64,000 nt of DNA from Botryotinia globosa (Eukaryota; Ascomycota; Leotiomycetes; Helotiales; Sclerotiniaceae). Positions 12,401 to 24,997 of this stretch are shown piece by piece. The translations under genes were made by a program, and so were the position numbers. The first letter of the stretch is position 1; the number at the start of each line of letters is the position of its first letter. The stretch lies in contig RCSZ01000007.1 in assembly GCA_014898425.1 (NCBI GenBank), forward strand, positions 434,001 through 498,000, given 5' to 3'. Under the pieces are notes generated by a model that was not told the DNA's origin, made no database searches, and was given only the letters and a program-made list of their open reading frames with translations.

Positions 12401-12578
12401 AATTGGTTGGTTGATTAACGCGCCGCCTGTTAATACTAATGCTACAACATCTGAACGCGGGAGTGTTCATTCAAGGAACTCTAGCGGAAGTACTAGTAGA
12501 AGTCACGAGGTTCCTGCAGTAGAAGATAGCAAGCAGGAAGATGAGGAAATTACTTGGGATGATGAAGATGCTTGGTAA
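9413..12578 (+). CDS. sec39: Sec39 domain protein, ER-Golgi retrograde tethering (Dsl1/NZ complex)
   Basis: Exons are 9413-10961, 11020-11176 and 11258 (or 11279)-12578, giving about 1,008 or 1,001 aa. Intron 1 has donor GTATGT and branch TTGAC. The acceptor of intron 2 is ambiguous because AAAAAG at 11257 and TTAAG at 11278 are both in frame. The ATG at 9413 has a good context (GCAATGG) and puts MANPDLEPAMILWLAIEFA at the N-terminus, like fungal Sec39 proteins; ATG 9392 is possible. The alpha-helical repeat body, LRTLVSRHRNILRNDLV and GRYSLVLKQGQPFKPVSLRV, fits Sec39/NBAS. This family forms the Dsl1-type tether that captures COPI vesicles at the ER. The last about 150 residues are basic/Ser-rich and the protein ends in the acidic, Trp-flanked tail EEITWDDEDAW. 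Confidence 0.85.
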
Positions 12579-13853
12579 ATAAAATGGGGGTTCAATTCTT
12601 TTGTAGATATGTAATATATTGGGACTTTGGGAGTGGTTTCATACCTACATACACATATACATAGGCGCTATGGTTCATGAGGCCACGAAAAATCACCAAG
12701 AGCTGGATGGGATGGTCTGATTGGAAATGGGAGTATTATTTGTAATTATTCTAATTTGCTCTGTATTTTATTTCACCGAAAGCAATTGATTTGTTTATCA
12801 TCCACCTTACTTGGTGTACATAATGTAAATAGCTAGCGGTTGATGTTATGATGCTTTTTGAACTCTTGTGGTTCACTTGCCTATAAGGTCGTCAAAATCA
12901 TGTATCGGAGTTCCCTTGCGCCATGGCTGACGCAGTCGATAATCTTGTACCTGTTACCGTCGGCCCAGTTGAATTGAATGGCATTGGCATCGTGAGCACG
13001 ATTATTCTCCAGTAAGGAAGTGTCCATTTGATGAGTACATTTTGATGGTTCAAAAAGTGACCAACCATGATACTAAATAAATGGACAACGTTGGAAAATA
13101 CAAAAAAATCCATCTCAAATTATACTATCAACTCTTTCACATCTCATAATAGCTTGTGTATGGTGCGCGGAAGGTTTATTAGACGCATCTAGCTTCCTTG
13201 TTAAGACTCTCCTGACACGATTTAATATCTAAAGATACCATTATTGCTGGAAGGAAAACTTTGATTAGTATCTTAAGAATGATGTTATTTACTGGTAAAA
13301 AAACAATGGCAGTATCTGCAGTACTAGGAACGGCCACCACGGACCAAATTATGGATGTTGATTCCATCGTTCTCCCCGAAGTACAATCGATCCCCCCTGC
13401 CTGCGCGACATAGTCCCATACGTTCCCTTACAAACTGTGCTTCTCCGCCACACTTTTTTGAAATCTTTCCAAGCCCGAAGATTACCACCGAGACCATGAA
13501 ATCGAAGTTTGGACGAAAGGTCCGCTGTTCCTCCATGCTAATCCCTCGCACTCTGTATTTCAGTGAAATCAACAGAACATACTTGCTCAATGCCATAGCA
13601 AGCAAGGAATATCAAACCCCGAAAAATAGCTCCATCAAATCATCTCGCCGAACATCCAAGCTCCAATCAGCACATAAAAGTAGGTGGTGGATAATCAGTA
13701 AACACCCGCAGGCTTCTCAGCAGAGATCAGGTCTAATCCACTCTGACTCCCAAGTCTCAGCAACGGTGCTGAAACTTGGAAGCCCAAGAGACTTAGTATC
13801 TGCTCTTTGTTGAGAAGCCGACAGACGCTTACAGGCTATTTCGCCATCCGCTT
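12579..13853. other. Intergenic region with a possible isolated exon
   Basis: This begins with the 3' UTR of SEC39. On the minus strand 13072-12881 is a 63-codon frame that starts right after a plausible acceptor (TTATTTAG) and ends at TAG. It includes WADGNRYKIIDCVSHGAREL, which looks protein-like. I could not find a matching upstream exon, so it may be the last exon of an unresolved or broken gene. Nothing else is supported. Confidence 0.3.
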
Positions 13854-15212
13854 TCATATGCTGATTATTTGTTCGATCTGCCATCTCGTGAGATTAGTAA
13901 ACTCAAGAACAAGTCGCTGTTTCGTAGCACGATCTAACGCTGGAGGTCCTATCCCTTTGGAGATTTGGACTCATCCTGGTCGACGGTAATGTTTGGCAAG
14001 ATTTCAATGGACCAGGGTAAGCTGGATCTCCAGGGGTTTGGATATTGCGATGAGATTGCCACTCTAAGATGGAGGTCTTGAGATCTATAGGAACATCGCA
14101 GACCTTGCGAAGATTGTAAGGGCTCTCAGCTGCCTGCGTCATAGCGAGAGGATTTGTTGTAGAATTGGCAGTATGGTAGGCGGATGGTAGTTTTGTATGG
14201 ATTGAATTAAGGCTCTCATGGACTCGCATGGTTTCGTAAACTCAAATTTTCGTCGTTTCTGCAGATGTTCTGCTTTTGGTAGCAGAGAGCAGGCAAAGAA
14301 AGACTCTTGCAGTGGGGTGACGCGAGGCGGAGCAATTGTGGGAAATCCGTCTTCTTCATGATTAGAATTTCCAATGGCCACTTTGATTGATGCCACAGCA
14401 ACGAGGCGCAATCGTGAACCAGCTACATTTCCATTAGAAGGCTGATGAGGTCTCAGGTAGACCTATCTATCATGGCCGTGCTCATGAACTGTAATATACC
14501 TCGCTGAAGTTTGATAGAATCAATTGTGGTGATCGGAGGGCGGGCATGGCTATAATCGGGCGACTTGGCATGTGGCACTTCATCTCGGAAATAAAGGAGA
14601 GCAGAAGAACTTGCGATCCCTTCCTTGTTGATATGAAGAGATTTATGAAAACAGCGTAAGAATCTCGATGGGATTGTTGGTCTTGTCAATCCCGTTAGTT
14701 GAAAGGGTTGCAAATGCTTGAAAGTAGTATTTGCGAGTACATACTATGTTCCCCGCAACTGGCAGCAGCCCAAAGAGATGTTGGCCAACGTATCGCAAAG
14801 GTTTATGCACTTATCAACCTCTGGTTATGACCACCCATCATCCGCAAATAGGAAAACGCGAGTCAGCTACGCCTCATCGACGCAAATAGCAGCAGGTATA
14901 TTTCGCGAATCTTCCATCACATCGGGAATATTGGGCGTGGAAGATGAGAGATAAATCTTGATTTACCGATATCTCTAGTGAATCGAGTCTGATGAAGAGA
15001 TTTTGGAAAACAACAAGGGACATGTGACTCGTTTTCCTGGTGTTTGCGTACCACAATGGAGAGGTGCGGAATCAATTCGAATGCTCCTGAATTTTCACTT
15101 GGAATTGCGGCGAGTAGCTATTGGTATAATCAAAGATTAGATAAATGTGACCAAGTTGACGTGTTGAATAATCACCAGCGGTATGATGCCGAAGGAAATG
15201 AATAACGGACAT
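13854..15212 (-). pseudogene. Probable decayed multi-exon gene, family not recognised
   Basis: Several protein-like minus-strand blocks occur in order. A candidate ATG lies at 15212. A block beginning LLAAIPSENSGAFELIPHLS follows a clean acceptor (branch CTAAT, then CCAATAG) near 15110. A block runs through 14950-14500. Intron 14423-14499 (donor GTATAT, branch TTCTAAT, acceptor GTAG) joins it to a block with GFPTIAPPRVTPLQESFFAC. Later blocks include TKQRLVLEFTNLTRWQIEQI, ending at TGA 13854. In the 14950-14500 block the same frame is cut by TAG at 14867, TAA at 14825 and TAG at 14744, each explicable by one C-to-T change of a Gln codon. Extra short introns are the alternative explanation. 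Confidence 0.35.
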
Positions 15213-15970
15213 GATCTAGAAGCTCTAACAGAGACGTGAGAATGCAAATTTCCAATGGAAAACTGCAGCAAGATCGAAGAATTTGAACTTCTGCTCACGT
15301 GTTAAATTTCGGAAGAGTGAGAAATGAGAGGGGGCTTTGGAAGATGTATCAGCTTAAGGTAATCTGGCAATGAGAACGAGATGGTAAAGATGAAACGAGG
15401 CGGTACTAACGGTAGACAAGAACGACCTTTGGAACAAGATGCTCGCAGGACGAGGATCTATCTATTGAATAGTTTGGGAACATAAGATAGGTAGTTTTGA
15501 AAAACAAGAGAAGCAAAAGTAAAACCTAGCTACATGTTCCGAAATCCACGACCCATGTCCCATCACATCCGCGCGTCTTATTTTCCCCCGTTCACCCGCT
15601 CCAGCCCTGTTTCTTGATTGGAGGCGACTCGTTTCCTCCTACTAGACAAAGTCCTAATCTCACTAATAGCGTGGTCAGAATTCTAACCAATGTTGCGAAA
15701 ATTTTCTTTATCTTTTCCTTTATCCCCCAATCCAATTTTCCAAACTTTCCTTAACTATTCTCTCCTATTTCGGAGAAACAACGGCTTTACTTCGAAGCGA
15801 AAATCTGCAAAAGAAGGCACTTCACAGTTGTGATGCTTGTATGGATGAATTGATGGTAATTGTTTCTTATAATTCCATCAAGGCTTTCTCAAATGTTTAT
15901 CATTTATCGTTGCTGATGACTTTGTTGCAGATCAATAGATCGATCCCAAAATCATTTGCCTCGCCAGGCT
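15213..15970. other. Intergenic region, no gene seen
   Basis: No exon with family similarity was found. Pyrimidine-rich tracts occur between about 15690 and 15770. The stretch lies between divergent gene remnants and could have been their promoter region. Confidence 0.35.
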
Positions 15971-15980
15971 TATCGCACAA

Positions 15981-16617
15981 TGGGAGATTCTTTCTTCGGG
16001 GTAAGTCGCATCAAGCATCTCTTTGTATCTTCTTGTCCCATTTACTTACGCATTTGAAATAGATTGCATCGACAAGAAATCATACACAAAAGATACCTGG
16101 AGTTTTATCAAGATGATAATAGTTCCGAGTACGTATCAGCGGGTACCCTGAAAAACCACCGACAATCAAAAATGGCGGCTTCTCAGCACCCGTTGACCTG
16201 TACACAGCCATCTATCTGCCCGAAATAGAAGTTTTGACAGCCAAGGTATGTAAACCACCAGCAGATCCATCAAATCTCCGATCAACTCAACCTTTTGCTA
16301 ACAAAAACAGAGCAAGTGGTACCCTGGAACATCTCACCATGCGCATGGTGTTCCGACCCTTCCCGTTTCAACGCATCATCATTCCGGTTTCTACACACCA
16401 TCTACCGAGTCAATCAAATCACAAAACCCAATTCGAGTTTCCCCGGGATCGAAGAGATTGTAAGAGATGGATGCCCATACTACTTTGTAAGTAATCACTA
16501 TATCCTTCTTTCCCACCACGTCAACAAGAGTCCTTCACTACAATTTTACGCATACCTAATAATCCGAAAATGTGGCAGATTTCAGAGTCCAAACACCATG
16601 ACCAAGCGTACATATAA
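15981..16617 (+). other. Candidate exons of an unresolved plus-strand gene or remnant
   Basis: An ATG at 15981 (MGDSFFG) is followed by a perfect GTAAGT donor and later exon-like blocks. The best-bounded block is 16312-16486, preceded by GCTAAC...AAAACAG and followed by GTAAGT; one frame reads WNISPCAWCSDPSRFNASSF. A terminal block at 16579-16617 ends in TAA. The pieces do not join in a single frame: the block before 16245 and the block after 16312 are out of phase for this reading, and another frame of 16312-16460 is also open. I cannot tell whether this is a living gene with a structure I missed or a frameshifted remnant. Confidence 0.25.
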
Positions 16618-17315
16618 GGGGTGGGCGCTCCTCTAAATATATAGGAAGATGCGGACGCCCACCCTCTGGAAAATACTTGTGGATGTGGAGTTCGGACTCG
16701 CAACCAATAAACCCAATTAACTCCAACCTCGAAAGTTCGAGAAATAGATAAGACTCCACAAACCAAAACGGCGGAGAGACAAGAAAAAAATATACACAAC
16801 TTCTACCGAGTTGTCACATCAATAGACCTCGATTTGAGTTTCCCTGCGCGGAAGGGAAGAGAAGATGATGAGAGATGAATGCTCATAGTAATCTAAGAAA
16901 AATAGTGGCAGAATGGTCATGGCGCGACTGTATACTAAAATTCATGCAAAGGAGAATTTCAGCTTGCTGGTTCCGGGTTTTGCAAAGGATATTTCTACGA
17001 GAAGGTGTTTCGTGTTCGGAAAGTTTCTTAGCTTTATTAATGAATGATATCTTTCCCTCACATTAATGAAGAAACTGTGCTGAAAACTCGGCGTCTTGAT
17101 GTCGAGGTAATGTGAAAATCGTAGCGACTTGTTCTAAATCTAGCCCCCAAGATATCTGAAGGATATGAAAGCAGCCTAGGTAGTTAACTCAATCTGTATT
17201 TGAATATACACTTTTCACAATGCTAGCACCCATCCACCATCCCATCATTTCCATCATTCATTTCTCCGAGAAACGTCATGCTTTCACATCCCATTCCTAC
17301 TCCTCATCTCCACCT
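16618..17315. other. Intergenic region with an imperfect hairpin
   Basis: No gene was found. Near 16618-16668 a GGGTGGGCG segment is followed about 28 bp later by CGCCCACCC, its exact reverse complement. The 16800-16890 stretch loosely resembles 16425-16500 (shared GAGTTTCCC and GAGATGxATGC blocks), suggesting an old local duplication. Confidence 0.35.
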
Positions 17316-18309
17316 CTATACCCTCCTCGCCGTAATAAAAAGATGTACTTCCCTATCACACTCCGCCTCTTCCGCCGGTTCAAAAACCGCCTTCTTCTCC
17401 CTCACAATCTCAAATCCATTCTCCGCCAACACATCCTTCCATCCCAGTTGGGTGTACAGGAAATTCGTATTCACGTCCCCCATGAATTTTCCCGGGACGT
17501 TTTCAGCGTAGCGCTAGCGCGGTAATTGCATAATCAGTATTGCTATTACTGCTAATGTCGATAGCCAAGAAAGAAGGAGGGAAAGAAGGAGAGAAATAAA
17601 TAGCCACCTTATCATCCGAAAGCATCCCCTCCTCAAACCTTAGCGCATCCTCCGCCGCAATGGTCCCAATAAAGATATACCCCTCCCCGTCCCCCTTGAC
17701 CCAATCCCTCCACCTCGCAATCGCTTTCCCAATCTCCTCTCTCGTAAAATGCAACATGGACAGAACAATAAACATGCCATCATATTGCACGCCCTCTCTC
17801 GGTGTAAAGTCCAACATACTCACGAGGTCAAAGGTTCCCCGCGGAACATTGTGGCGCGAGCGCTCGAGCATCTTGGGTGAGATATCGATACCGTGGAGTG
17901 TGCGACCGGAGTTGGTGACGGCGAGAGAGGTGGGAATGCCGGTTCCGCATCCGATGTCTAGGACCTGTGGAGGGAGGAGGTTAGTCAGTTTTGCGATAGG
18001 GTACGAGAGGGAAACTTGAAATCCTCGGTGTGATTTTCACGAGGGAGGTGTAGTGAATCGTGATCCAACTTCTTCGAGAAATTGAATATAACTATCTCTC
18101 TCTTTACATCGATCATCTCCCCATTCTGAGAATTCCCCCCATCCATCCACCCAATCTCTTACCTTCGCATCCCCCGGCAACAACTCCAAACTCTCCCTAA
18201 TAAAATCCAACAATCCCTGATCCTGCGGATAATACTTCTCATATTTCTCACTAATACTATCGTAGAATTTCGGTGCCACATCGGCACTGATGACATTTGG
18301 GGTCGACAT
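17316..18309 (-). CDS. SAM-dependent class I methyltransferase
   Basis: Three exons, 18309-18163, 17964-17608 and 17513-17316, encode 233 aa; all junctions are phase 0. Intron 1 (17965-18162) uses GTAAGA with branch CTGAC/CTAAC and acceptor CACAG. Intron 2 (17514-17607) uses GTGGCT with branch CTGAT. Motif I, VLDIGCGTGIPTSLA, is created by the first splice. It is followed by the acidic post-I region GIDISPKMLERSRHN and a motif-II-like segment, YDGMFIVLSMLHFTREEI. That is the Rossmann-like SAM fold of small fungal methyltransferases of the Methyltransf_25/11 type. The substrate cannot be told. The ATG at 18309 (MSTPNVISADVAPKFYDSIS) is preferred over the AT-repeat upstream extension. Confidence 0.8.
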
Positions 18310-19498
18310 TATATATAAATAAATATATAAACAAATATATATGTATATCTCTTCACGACAAACAAACAAACAAACACAAAGTCAGAAAATAAAAAACGTC
18401 ACGAGAAAATATCGCAGAAATTGAATATATATACCTAGGTATATATATAAAAGAGAAAGAGGAAGAGGAAGAGAAAAAAAGAGAGAAAAAGATAGAAAGA
18501 GGGGTAAGAAGTATAGAAGCGTAAATAATCTCACCAATTGGAGAAATACATACACACGCACACATATACACATATACACAAGCGATTCTCTCTACTCATA
18601 TGATTCATATCCAACCTTCACCCTAGTATCTTCGTATCAGCAATACTACATACAGTACATACTGTACCAACATCGCAGCTCGCGTAGTAGCGAATGATTA
18701 AAAATAATTCAAAATATATAAAAGGATAATATTTCCACATTTCAATTACCTATTCCAATTGCCCTACTGCATATTGCATATTACATGTTACATGTTGCAT
18801 ATACCCGAATAAGCGATCCAATCATTCAATCACCCATTCACACATCCATCCATCCATCCATCCATCCCTCTTCAAATCATCATCCATCAAGATTACTTCC
18901 GCATCTATGGATCTTTATTATGATAGACTATCTATTCATACATCTCCTAGATCTTCCCCATCTATCCCAAGTTCTCATTTCCGCTTATCCAAACTTCAAT
19001 GCATTTTTAAATTCCCAAAAAAAAAAGTTATGAATTAGAAATATTCACATCCACATCCACATCCACATCCATATCCACATCCATTCTACATCATCATCAT
19101 AATAACTTCGGAATTCTTCGCCACCAAGGCAAGAGATCAAGTGATGTGAAGTCAGTCAGTCACTAAAGCAAAATAATATAAATAAGTATAATACAAATGA
19201 CATCTTCCCATCTCAGTCATAGATAGGTAGCTCAAGCAAGCCAAGCCAAGTTCATGCCCATCCATCCATGCTTCCCCTTTAAATCTGATCTGTGATTGAA
19301 CTCTGAATGATCTCAAGTTGTCTTAAAATCTCTTTACTTTTCCTCTCCACTCCTTTGTCCATTTATTCTCCAATGATGATTTTTCATTTGCAAATCCCCA
19401 TCATAATATTACCAAGCAATCGTACAATCCATATCAATCCACCCATTCCCACCCATTATCCCTTCATAATACCCATATCCCCTTATATCCTCATACGT
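18310..19498. other. Intergenic, repeat-rich
   Basis: This contains TATA-type runs (18311-18350), purine tracts (18450-18510), CATC/CCAT repeats (18838-18866) and CCACAT repeats (19047-19083). It holds the 5' region of the methyltransferase and the 3' flank of INO80. No gene was seen. Confidence 0.5.
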
Positions 19499-22400
19499 CT
19501 ATGCCATATCCACATCTCCATCTGCCATAGCCAACCTCTCTTTAGCTGTCTTTGCTTTTTTACTTCTCCCACCACTAGCAGTCTTTCTACTCGATCCCTT
19601 CTTGGTACTAGAATCACCTGCAATAGGTGTTGCAGTACCACTAGGTCTATTAGATCCATCATCAAAATGCCCTTCGCCTATTGACCATAGTTAGTGAAAA
19701 TTCTCATAGCCATCTCATGGTCCTCATCTCATCCTCCTTCCCAGGAATGAAAGTAAACCATGCTATGCAAATCTAAATATGGAATCAAAACTCACCCTCA
19801 TGATAAAGATCCTCCAAACTGCCAGCACCATCCTTGGCCTTCTTTCCTTTACTCTTACCCTTCTTATTTAGGTTAGGGTTCTCAGCTTCATATCTCGCCT
19901 GTTCAGCTGCCTTCCTCTCAATTTCCGCAGCTTCTTCATCATCCACCAACCACATGGCAATATCCTTGGTTCTATTTTCTTTACTCCTGGCATTGAAGTC
20001 TACACCACCACCGGTACCACCAGTCATAACAACCTTTTGAACCTCTTCCTTTTGAAGTGCTCTCTTGCGAATTCGTTCTTCAATAGTACCACGAGTAATC
20101 ATACGATAAACAGTAACTTGTCTCGTTTGACCCAAGCGATGAGCACGATCCATAGCTTGACTATCAATTGTAGGATTCCAATCAGAATCATAAAAGATGA
20201 CCGTATCAGCACTGGTAAGATTGATACCCAAACCACCAGCTCTTGTACTTAACAAGAAGATGAAGATTTCTGGTCGAGTTTGGAAATCATGAACAGTATC
20301 TCGTCGATCCTCAAGTTTGGTAGAACCATCAAGACGGAGGTATTTGTAATTGCGATATGTTAAATACTCTTCCATGAGATCAATCATACGTGTCATTTGG
20401 AAATATAAAAGAACACGATGACCACCTTCCTTGAGTTTGGTGAGTAAAGCATCAAGCTTAGCAAGTTTACCAGAATCAGTAACAAAGCGCCGCATTGATG
20501 GTACTTTGATATTGGTGAAGCGTTGTTTTTCGGAGGTAGGTACTGGTAACATTGGCGTGGGCGGATAGAACGATGGTGAAACCTTAGAGGTAACAAATGC
20601 CTTTTCTTCAACAGGTGAAGGACCAAATAAGGCACGTCTCATGGAAACATTGAACAAAATCTTTTGTCTCTCGAGAACAGCACCTCGACTAGAACAATCG
20701 ACTTCAATAGGAGGAGCGGTTGCACTTGGTCGACCACACTGTTCCATTCGGCTTATACCAGATTCATCCCAAACATTCTTAGCCACATTGAAGAGTTTGT
20801 TGAGGTATCCCTCGTTTGTGACTTCAGCAAGAGGCTTGCGATCATTTCTCTCGACGATTTGAAGCATAGCATGAACTGGGGCGTAGTTCTTGTCTTCCTC
20901 TTCATCGTAGATGATGCTGAACCTACCAAGACTTTGTGGCTTCTTTACAATATCCACAGCACGAGCAAAAACATCTTTCCTTGAAGCTGTAGAGGCCTCT
21001 TGAACTGAGGTATTTGCAAAACGAAGCCATGAAAATGCACCATCTTCTTTGGAACTGTTAACGATGTTCTCAGGCTTCCAAACATTGAAGAGTGATTCCA
21101 AGCATTTGGCCTTGACACCAGCACCTTCATTATCTTGTCCAGGCAAGTCAAGTCGTCCACCTTCACGCCAGATCAATCGAGGTAAAGAGTACTGAATCAA
21201 ATTACGTGCCGAGTAAGCCATGGTCATATTAGGACCTTCTCTCAAGAATGAACCGGCTTCGGCAAAGTAACTGAAAGATAAAGGCGAAGTAGTTTCGGCA
21301 CGCTCGAAAAGGTCTGGGTGATTACAAACCTTTCGGAATTGCATTACCAAATTCATCAAAGTGCCAGTATCATTATCATCTCCAATTGTTGCTTTCTCGA
21401 TGAGATCCATGATACTGATTTGATTTCGAAGGTTGCTGTAGTATGCCCTTTGACGATAAGTAAGATCACAGAAGACATCTTCTTCAATCTTATCACCCAA
21501 TTCCTTTTGTACATGTTTCTTAACACGACGAAGCATAAAAGGCTTCAAGATCATGTGCAAACGTTTAAGTTGATCCTCGTTCAGTTTGGTGTTACTTTGA
21601 GCGTGACTTTCGATGTCCTTGGAAAACCATTCACTGAACTCGTCATGAGAATCGAACAAACTAGGCATGATGAAATGCAACAGAGCCCAAAGTTCTTGCA
21701 TGTTATTTTGGATTGGAGTACCGGTCAACAGCAGACGATTTCTGCAATGGAACCCAAGTAGACTCTTCCATCTAGAACTTTGTGAACTCTTAATAGCTTG
21801 AGCCTCATCCAAGATCATGTATTGCCACTTCATCTTTTGGAAATAAGCGACATCCGAGACGACAAGTTGATAGGATGTAATGAGGACATGGAAAGGAGCT
21901 TCCTCGGTATAAGTAATGTGCTTGCGATCCCAGAATTTTCGAAGAACCTTTCGATCAGCTGCGGTACCCCAGTAAGGTAATACCTTTAACTTTGGAACGA
22001 ATTTGGTGATTTCTTGTTGCCAATTGTGAAGTGTCGATGCAGGAGCCACGACTAAGAACGGACCCCAGATACCATGTTTCTCCGCCAAGTAAGCCATGAC
22101 CGAAATAGATTGAACAGTCTTACCAAGACCCATCTCATCGGCCAAGATACCATTGATACCTTGTTCATACAGATTGACAAGCCAATTGAGACCCTTGAGT
22201 TGATATTCCTTGAGTTGGGCTTGAAGCATTTTGGGTTGTTCAATATCGACATCTCCCATACCGGCAGGATTTTGGAAGTTCATCTCCCCATCATTATCCA
22301 CAGCAGACGCGTCATCTTGTTTATTGAACGCTCTGGCCTTATTCTGAGCTTCTTGAATAGCATTTTGAGCATTTGCCATGGCTGCAGCTTTCAATACAGA

Positions 22401-24997
22401 TTCATCCTCAGCATCAAAGTCCAGATCTTCAAAATTCGTGACCTTGGCAGGGGCAGAACCTTCAGGGAGATCAATATCATCTGCTTTCGAATGATCTGGC
22501 TCGGCCGGTGCCGCAACGTCAGGGTGATCGGTAGACCTCTCAACTTCGTCCGTCTTGATTTTCTTGCCGATGAAATGAGAGTAAAGTTCAGTCTGTGAAA
22601 TGAGGAAGTTGAGCTTCCTCTTTTGTCTATTCGCTTCACGATCGGCTTCGGCCTTCTTGGCATTTTCAATCTCCTGTTTCTCGGCGGCTCTTCGAGTATC
22701 GCGCTCCTCACGTTCGTTACGTTTCCAGAAAGACATCATCTCTCGCATGACACGTTTGGCACGGGCTTGAAGATCCTTGGTGCCCTTGTTTGTTCGTAGT
22801 TGCCATCGTTTGGCTTCCTTTGAGGCTAGAATTGCAGTCTTCTTCAAATTCGATCCTCGAATAGAGTAAGAATCCATAGCCAATTTGAAAACCTTGGGAA
22901 CCTCCTTTCGGGCGAGATCTTTCCAGATTTGATCATAGACAACGTGAAACATTTTCGTATTATGTTGATCAACAGGAACAGGGGGAGATTCTTCCTTGAC
23001 TTCTACCGGTTCAGCTGGTGCCTTCAACTTGAGCTTGATCTTTGTACCTCCTTCTTTCGATGGAAGTGGCTTCATGTCTTTAAACTCTGTCGCATCCCTA
23101 ATCGGCATGAGCGCTGGCGATTCACCTTTGTCGATTGCCTCTTGAGCGGCTGCTGCCGAATCCTTCTCTGCCTGCTTCTGTTCCTTGGACTTTCTAGGTC
23201 GAGCACCACCGCGCTTTGGTTTCTTGGTTGAATCAGGATCCACAGCTGTAAACGTCGACATACTACCGCCCTGCATATTAGGTTCCATAGGCGAGACGGC
23301 TCGAATCTCTGGACCCTTATCCCCTCTGGCAAGTACCAATTTAGTCTGCTGTGCCTTCTTCTCAGCTCTCTGGGCATCTCGAAGGAACTTGTTTCTATCT
23401 TGATCATCCAGTGCTTCTTTAGCCTTGGCCAAAGCAAGTTCCTTTGCTTCCATATTGTGCTGAACAGTCTTTTCGCGACGACGCTTCCTCTGCATATCCT
23501 TCTTACGCTCCTTTTCTGTTTGGATCTCGTCGGCTTGCACTTTAGAAATGGCTGCATCTCCTTCGACCTCTCTGTAGCGCTCCTCGCCCGCTTTAGCATG
23601 CTTCCCCATCTTCTTGGTCATCAAGTTGGAATAATCAGTTCGACGCTTCTTGGTTTTGGCGATTTCAAGATTCTCGACCTCGATTTTTCGTTTGAGTGAT
23701 CGTGTTTTATACAGCTTCTTCTCTGCTGCAAATTCCATGTCGCTATCTTGCGGTTCTCTCTCTAGCTTTGACATCAAAATAGCAATATCCCTTTCTTGAT
23801 CCTTTGTGAATGGTTTAGGTTTTGGGGTAGATTTCGCTTCTCCATTTGCCTTGCGCTTTGCGGGTACTCGCGAGGTTGTAGGTGGTGGAGGAGCTGGTGC
23901 GATGGAAGATTGTCGAGAGCTAGGGGCTGGAGAGGGTTCCGGCTTCAAAGTAGGCATAGCTTGTCGTGAAGGTTTGCGAGGTTTCGATACGGCGGGTGTG
24001 GGAGTGGGTTGAGGCTTTGGTGTTGGCGTGGGTTCAGGAGCAGCGCTCGATAATATACTCGAGAAGGACATTGGATCTGCTGGTCGGCTTGGAGTCTGAA
24101 AGGCAATAGATTAGATGATGTTGGTGAAGGTGAAAGATCAACATAGTTTTGACTTACACTAGCTGGTACAGGTTCTTGTTTAATGACTGGCCTGTCATGC
24201 TGTACTGGCCCTCCACTTATCCCATTGTGCCGACTGACTGGTGATTCCATCGTGGTCAATCGTGGCGATTGTGTGAGTGGAGGAGGTACGCGACCTTGTG
24301 GGTGCGCGTGTGAGATGGGGGATCGCGGTGGAAAATGAGAATTCACGGGAGATTTATAGACGCCGTTGTATTGATTTAGAGAACCATTCGCAGATGATTC
24401 GGGTGGCTGATTTTGGTTGTATGGATAAGATTCACGATTCTTTTGTAAGATGTTAGGAGATGGATTATCCTTTTCGTGGGTGTGTGGGAAATATCTTACT
24501 TGTGATGTCTTAGCTTCCCTATCGCTCCATATAGATTCCGTAACCGTAGGTCGTCTCTCACTCGAGTCGGAGGTCGGGTCGTAGTAATTGCTGGGTGGTT
24601 TTTGATCGCGTTGATAAGTAGAATCTCTTTCCTTTTGATACAAAGGGGTACTTAAACCCAAGGCTGAAGTTGACGCTGTCGGAAGAGGAATGTGTGCTGG
24701 TTGTATAAGTTGAGGTGCGGCAGTGGGCTGATGATATTGATTGAATGGTGGAGGTGCGCCGGGTGAAAAAGTTGATGGATTAAGGATTGAACGAATCTCC
24801 GTTTGTGATTGTTGTCTCGGTGAAGCAACGTCGTGAATTATGTTTGAGCCGCTGACGCTGGTTGTGCTTGGCCCATTCATTATCCCATCTCGCCTTGTTG
24901 AAGAGACAGCCTCTTCTTGCTCATCGTCCGCCCGTCGCATCACTGTAGCATGAAATCTCGAGTCCATATTTGAATTTGGCACCCCTTCCACTCCCAT
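19499..24997 (-). CDS. ino80: INO80 chromatin-remodelling ATPase
   Basis: Exons 24997-24158, 24095-19796 and 19677-19499 give 1,772 aa, or 1,762 from the second ATG at 24967. Introns are 62 bp (GTAAGT...TTTCAG) and 118 bp (GTGAGT, branch CTAAC, AATAG). Layout: a disordered Pro/Ser N-terminus; Lys/Arg coiled-coil segments; an HSA/DBINO region from about residue 660 ([20 protein letters not shown]). The SNF2 ATPase starts at about 908 ([20 protein letters not shown]), with Walker A DEMGLGKT at about 930 and box II DEAQ at about 1038. A long insertion precedes the helicase C lobe ([13 protein letters not shown] about 1530; [12 protein letters not shown] about 1590), as is typical of INO80-class enzymes. 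A basic tail follows. The protein is the motor of the nuclear INO80 complex that slides nucleosomes and exchanges H2A.Z. Confidence 0.95.

Noticed and set aside
22929..23699. Open frames antisense to the INO80 exon
   Set aside because: They are shadows of a long, clearly coding exon.
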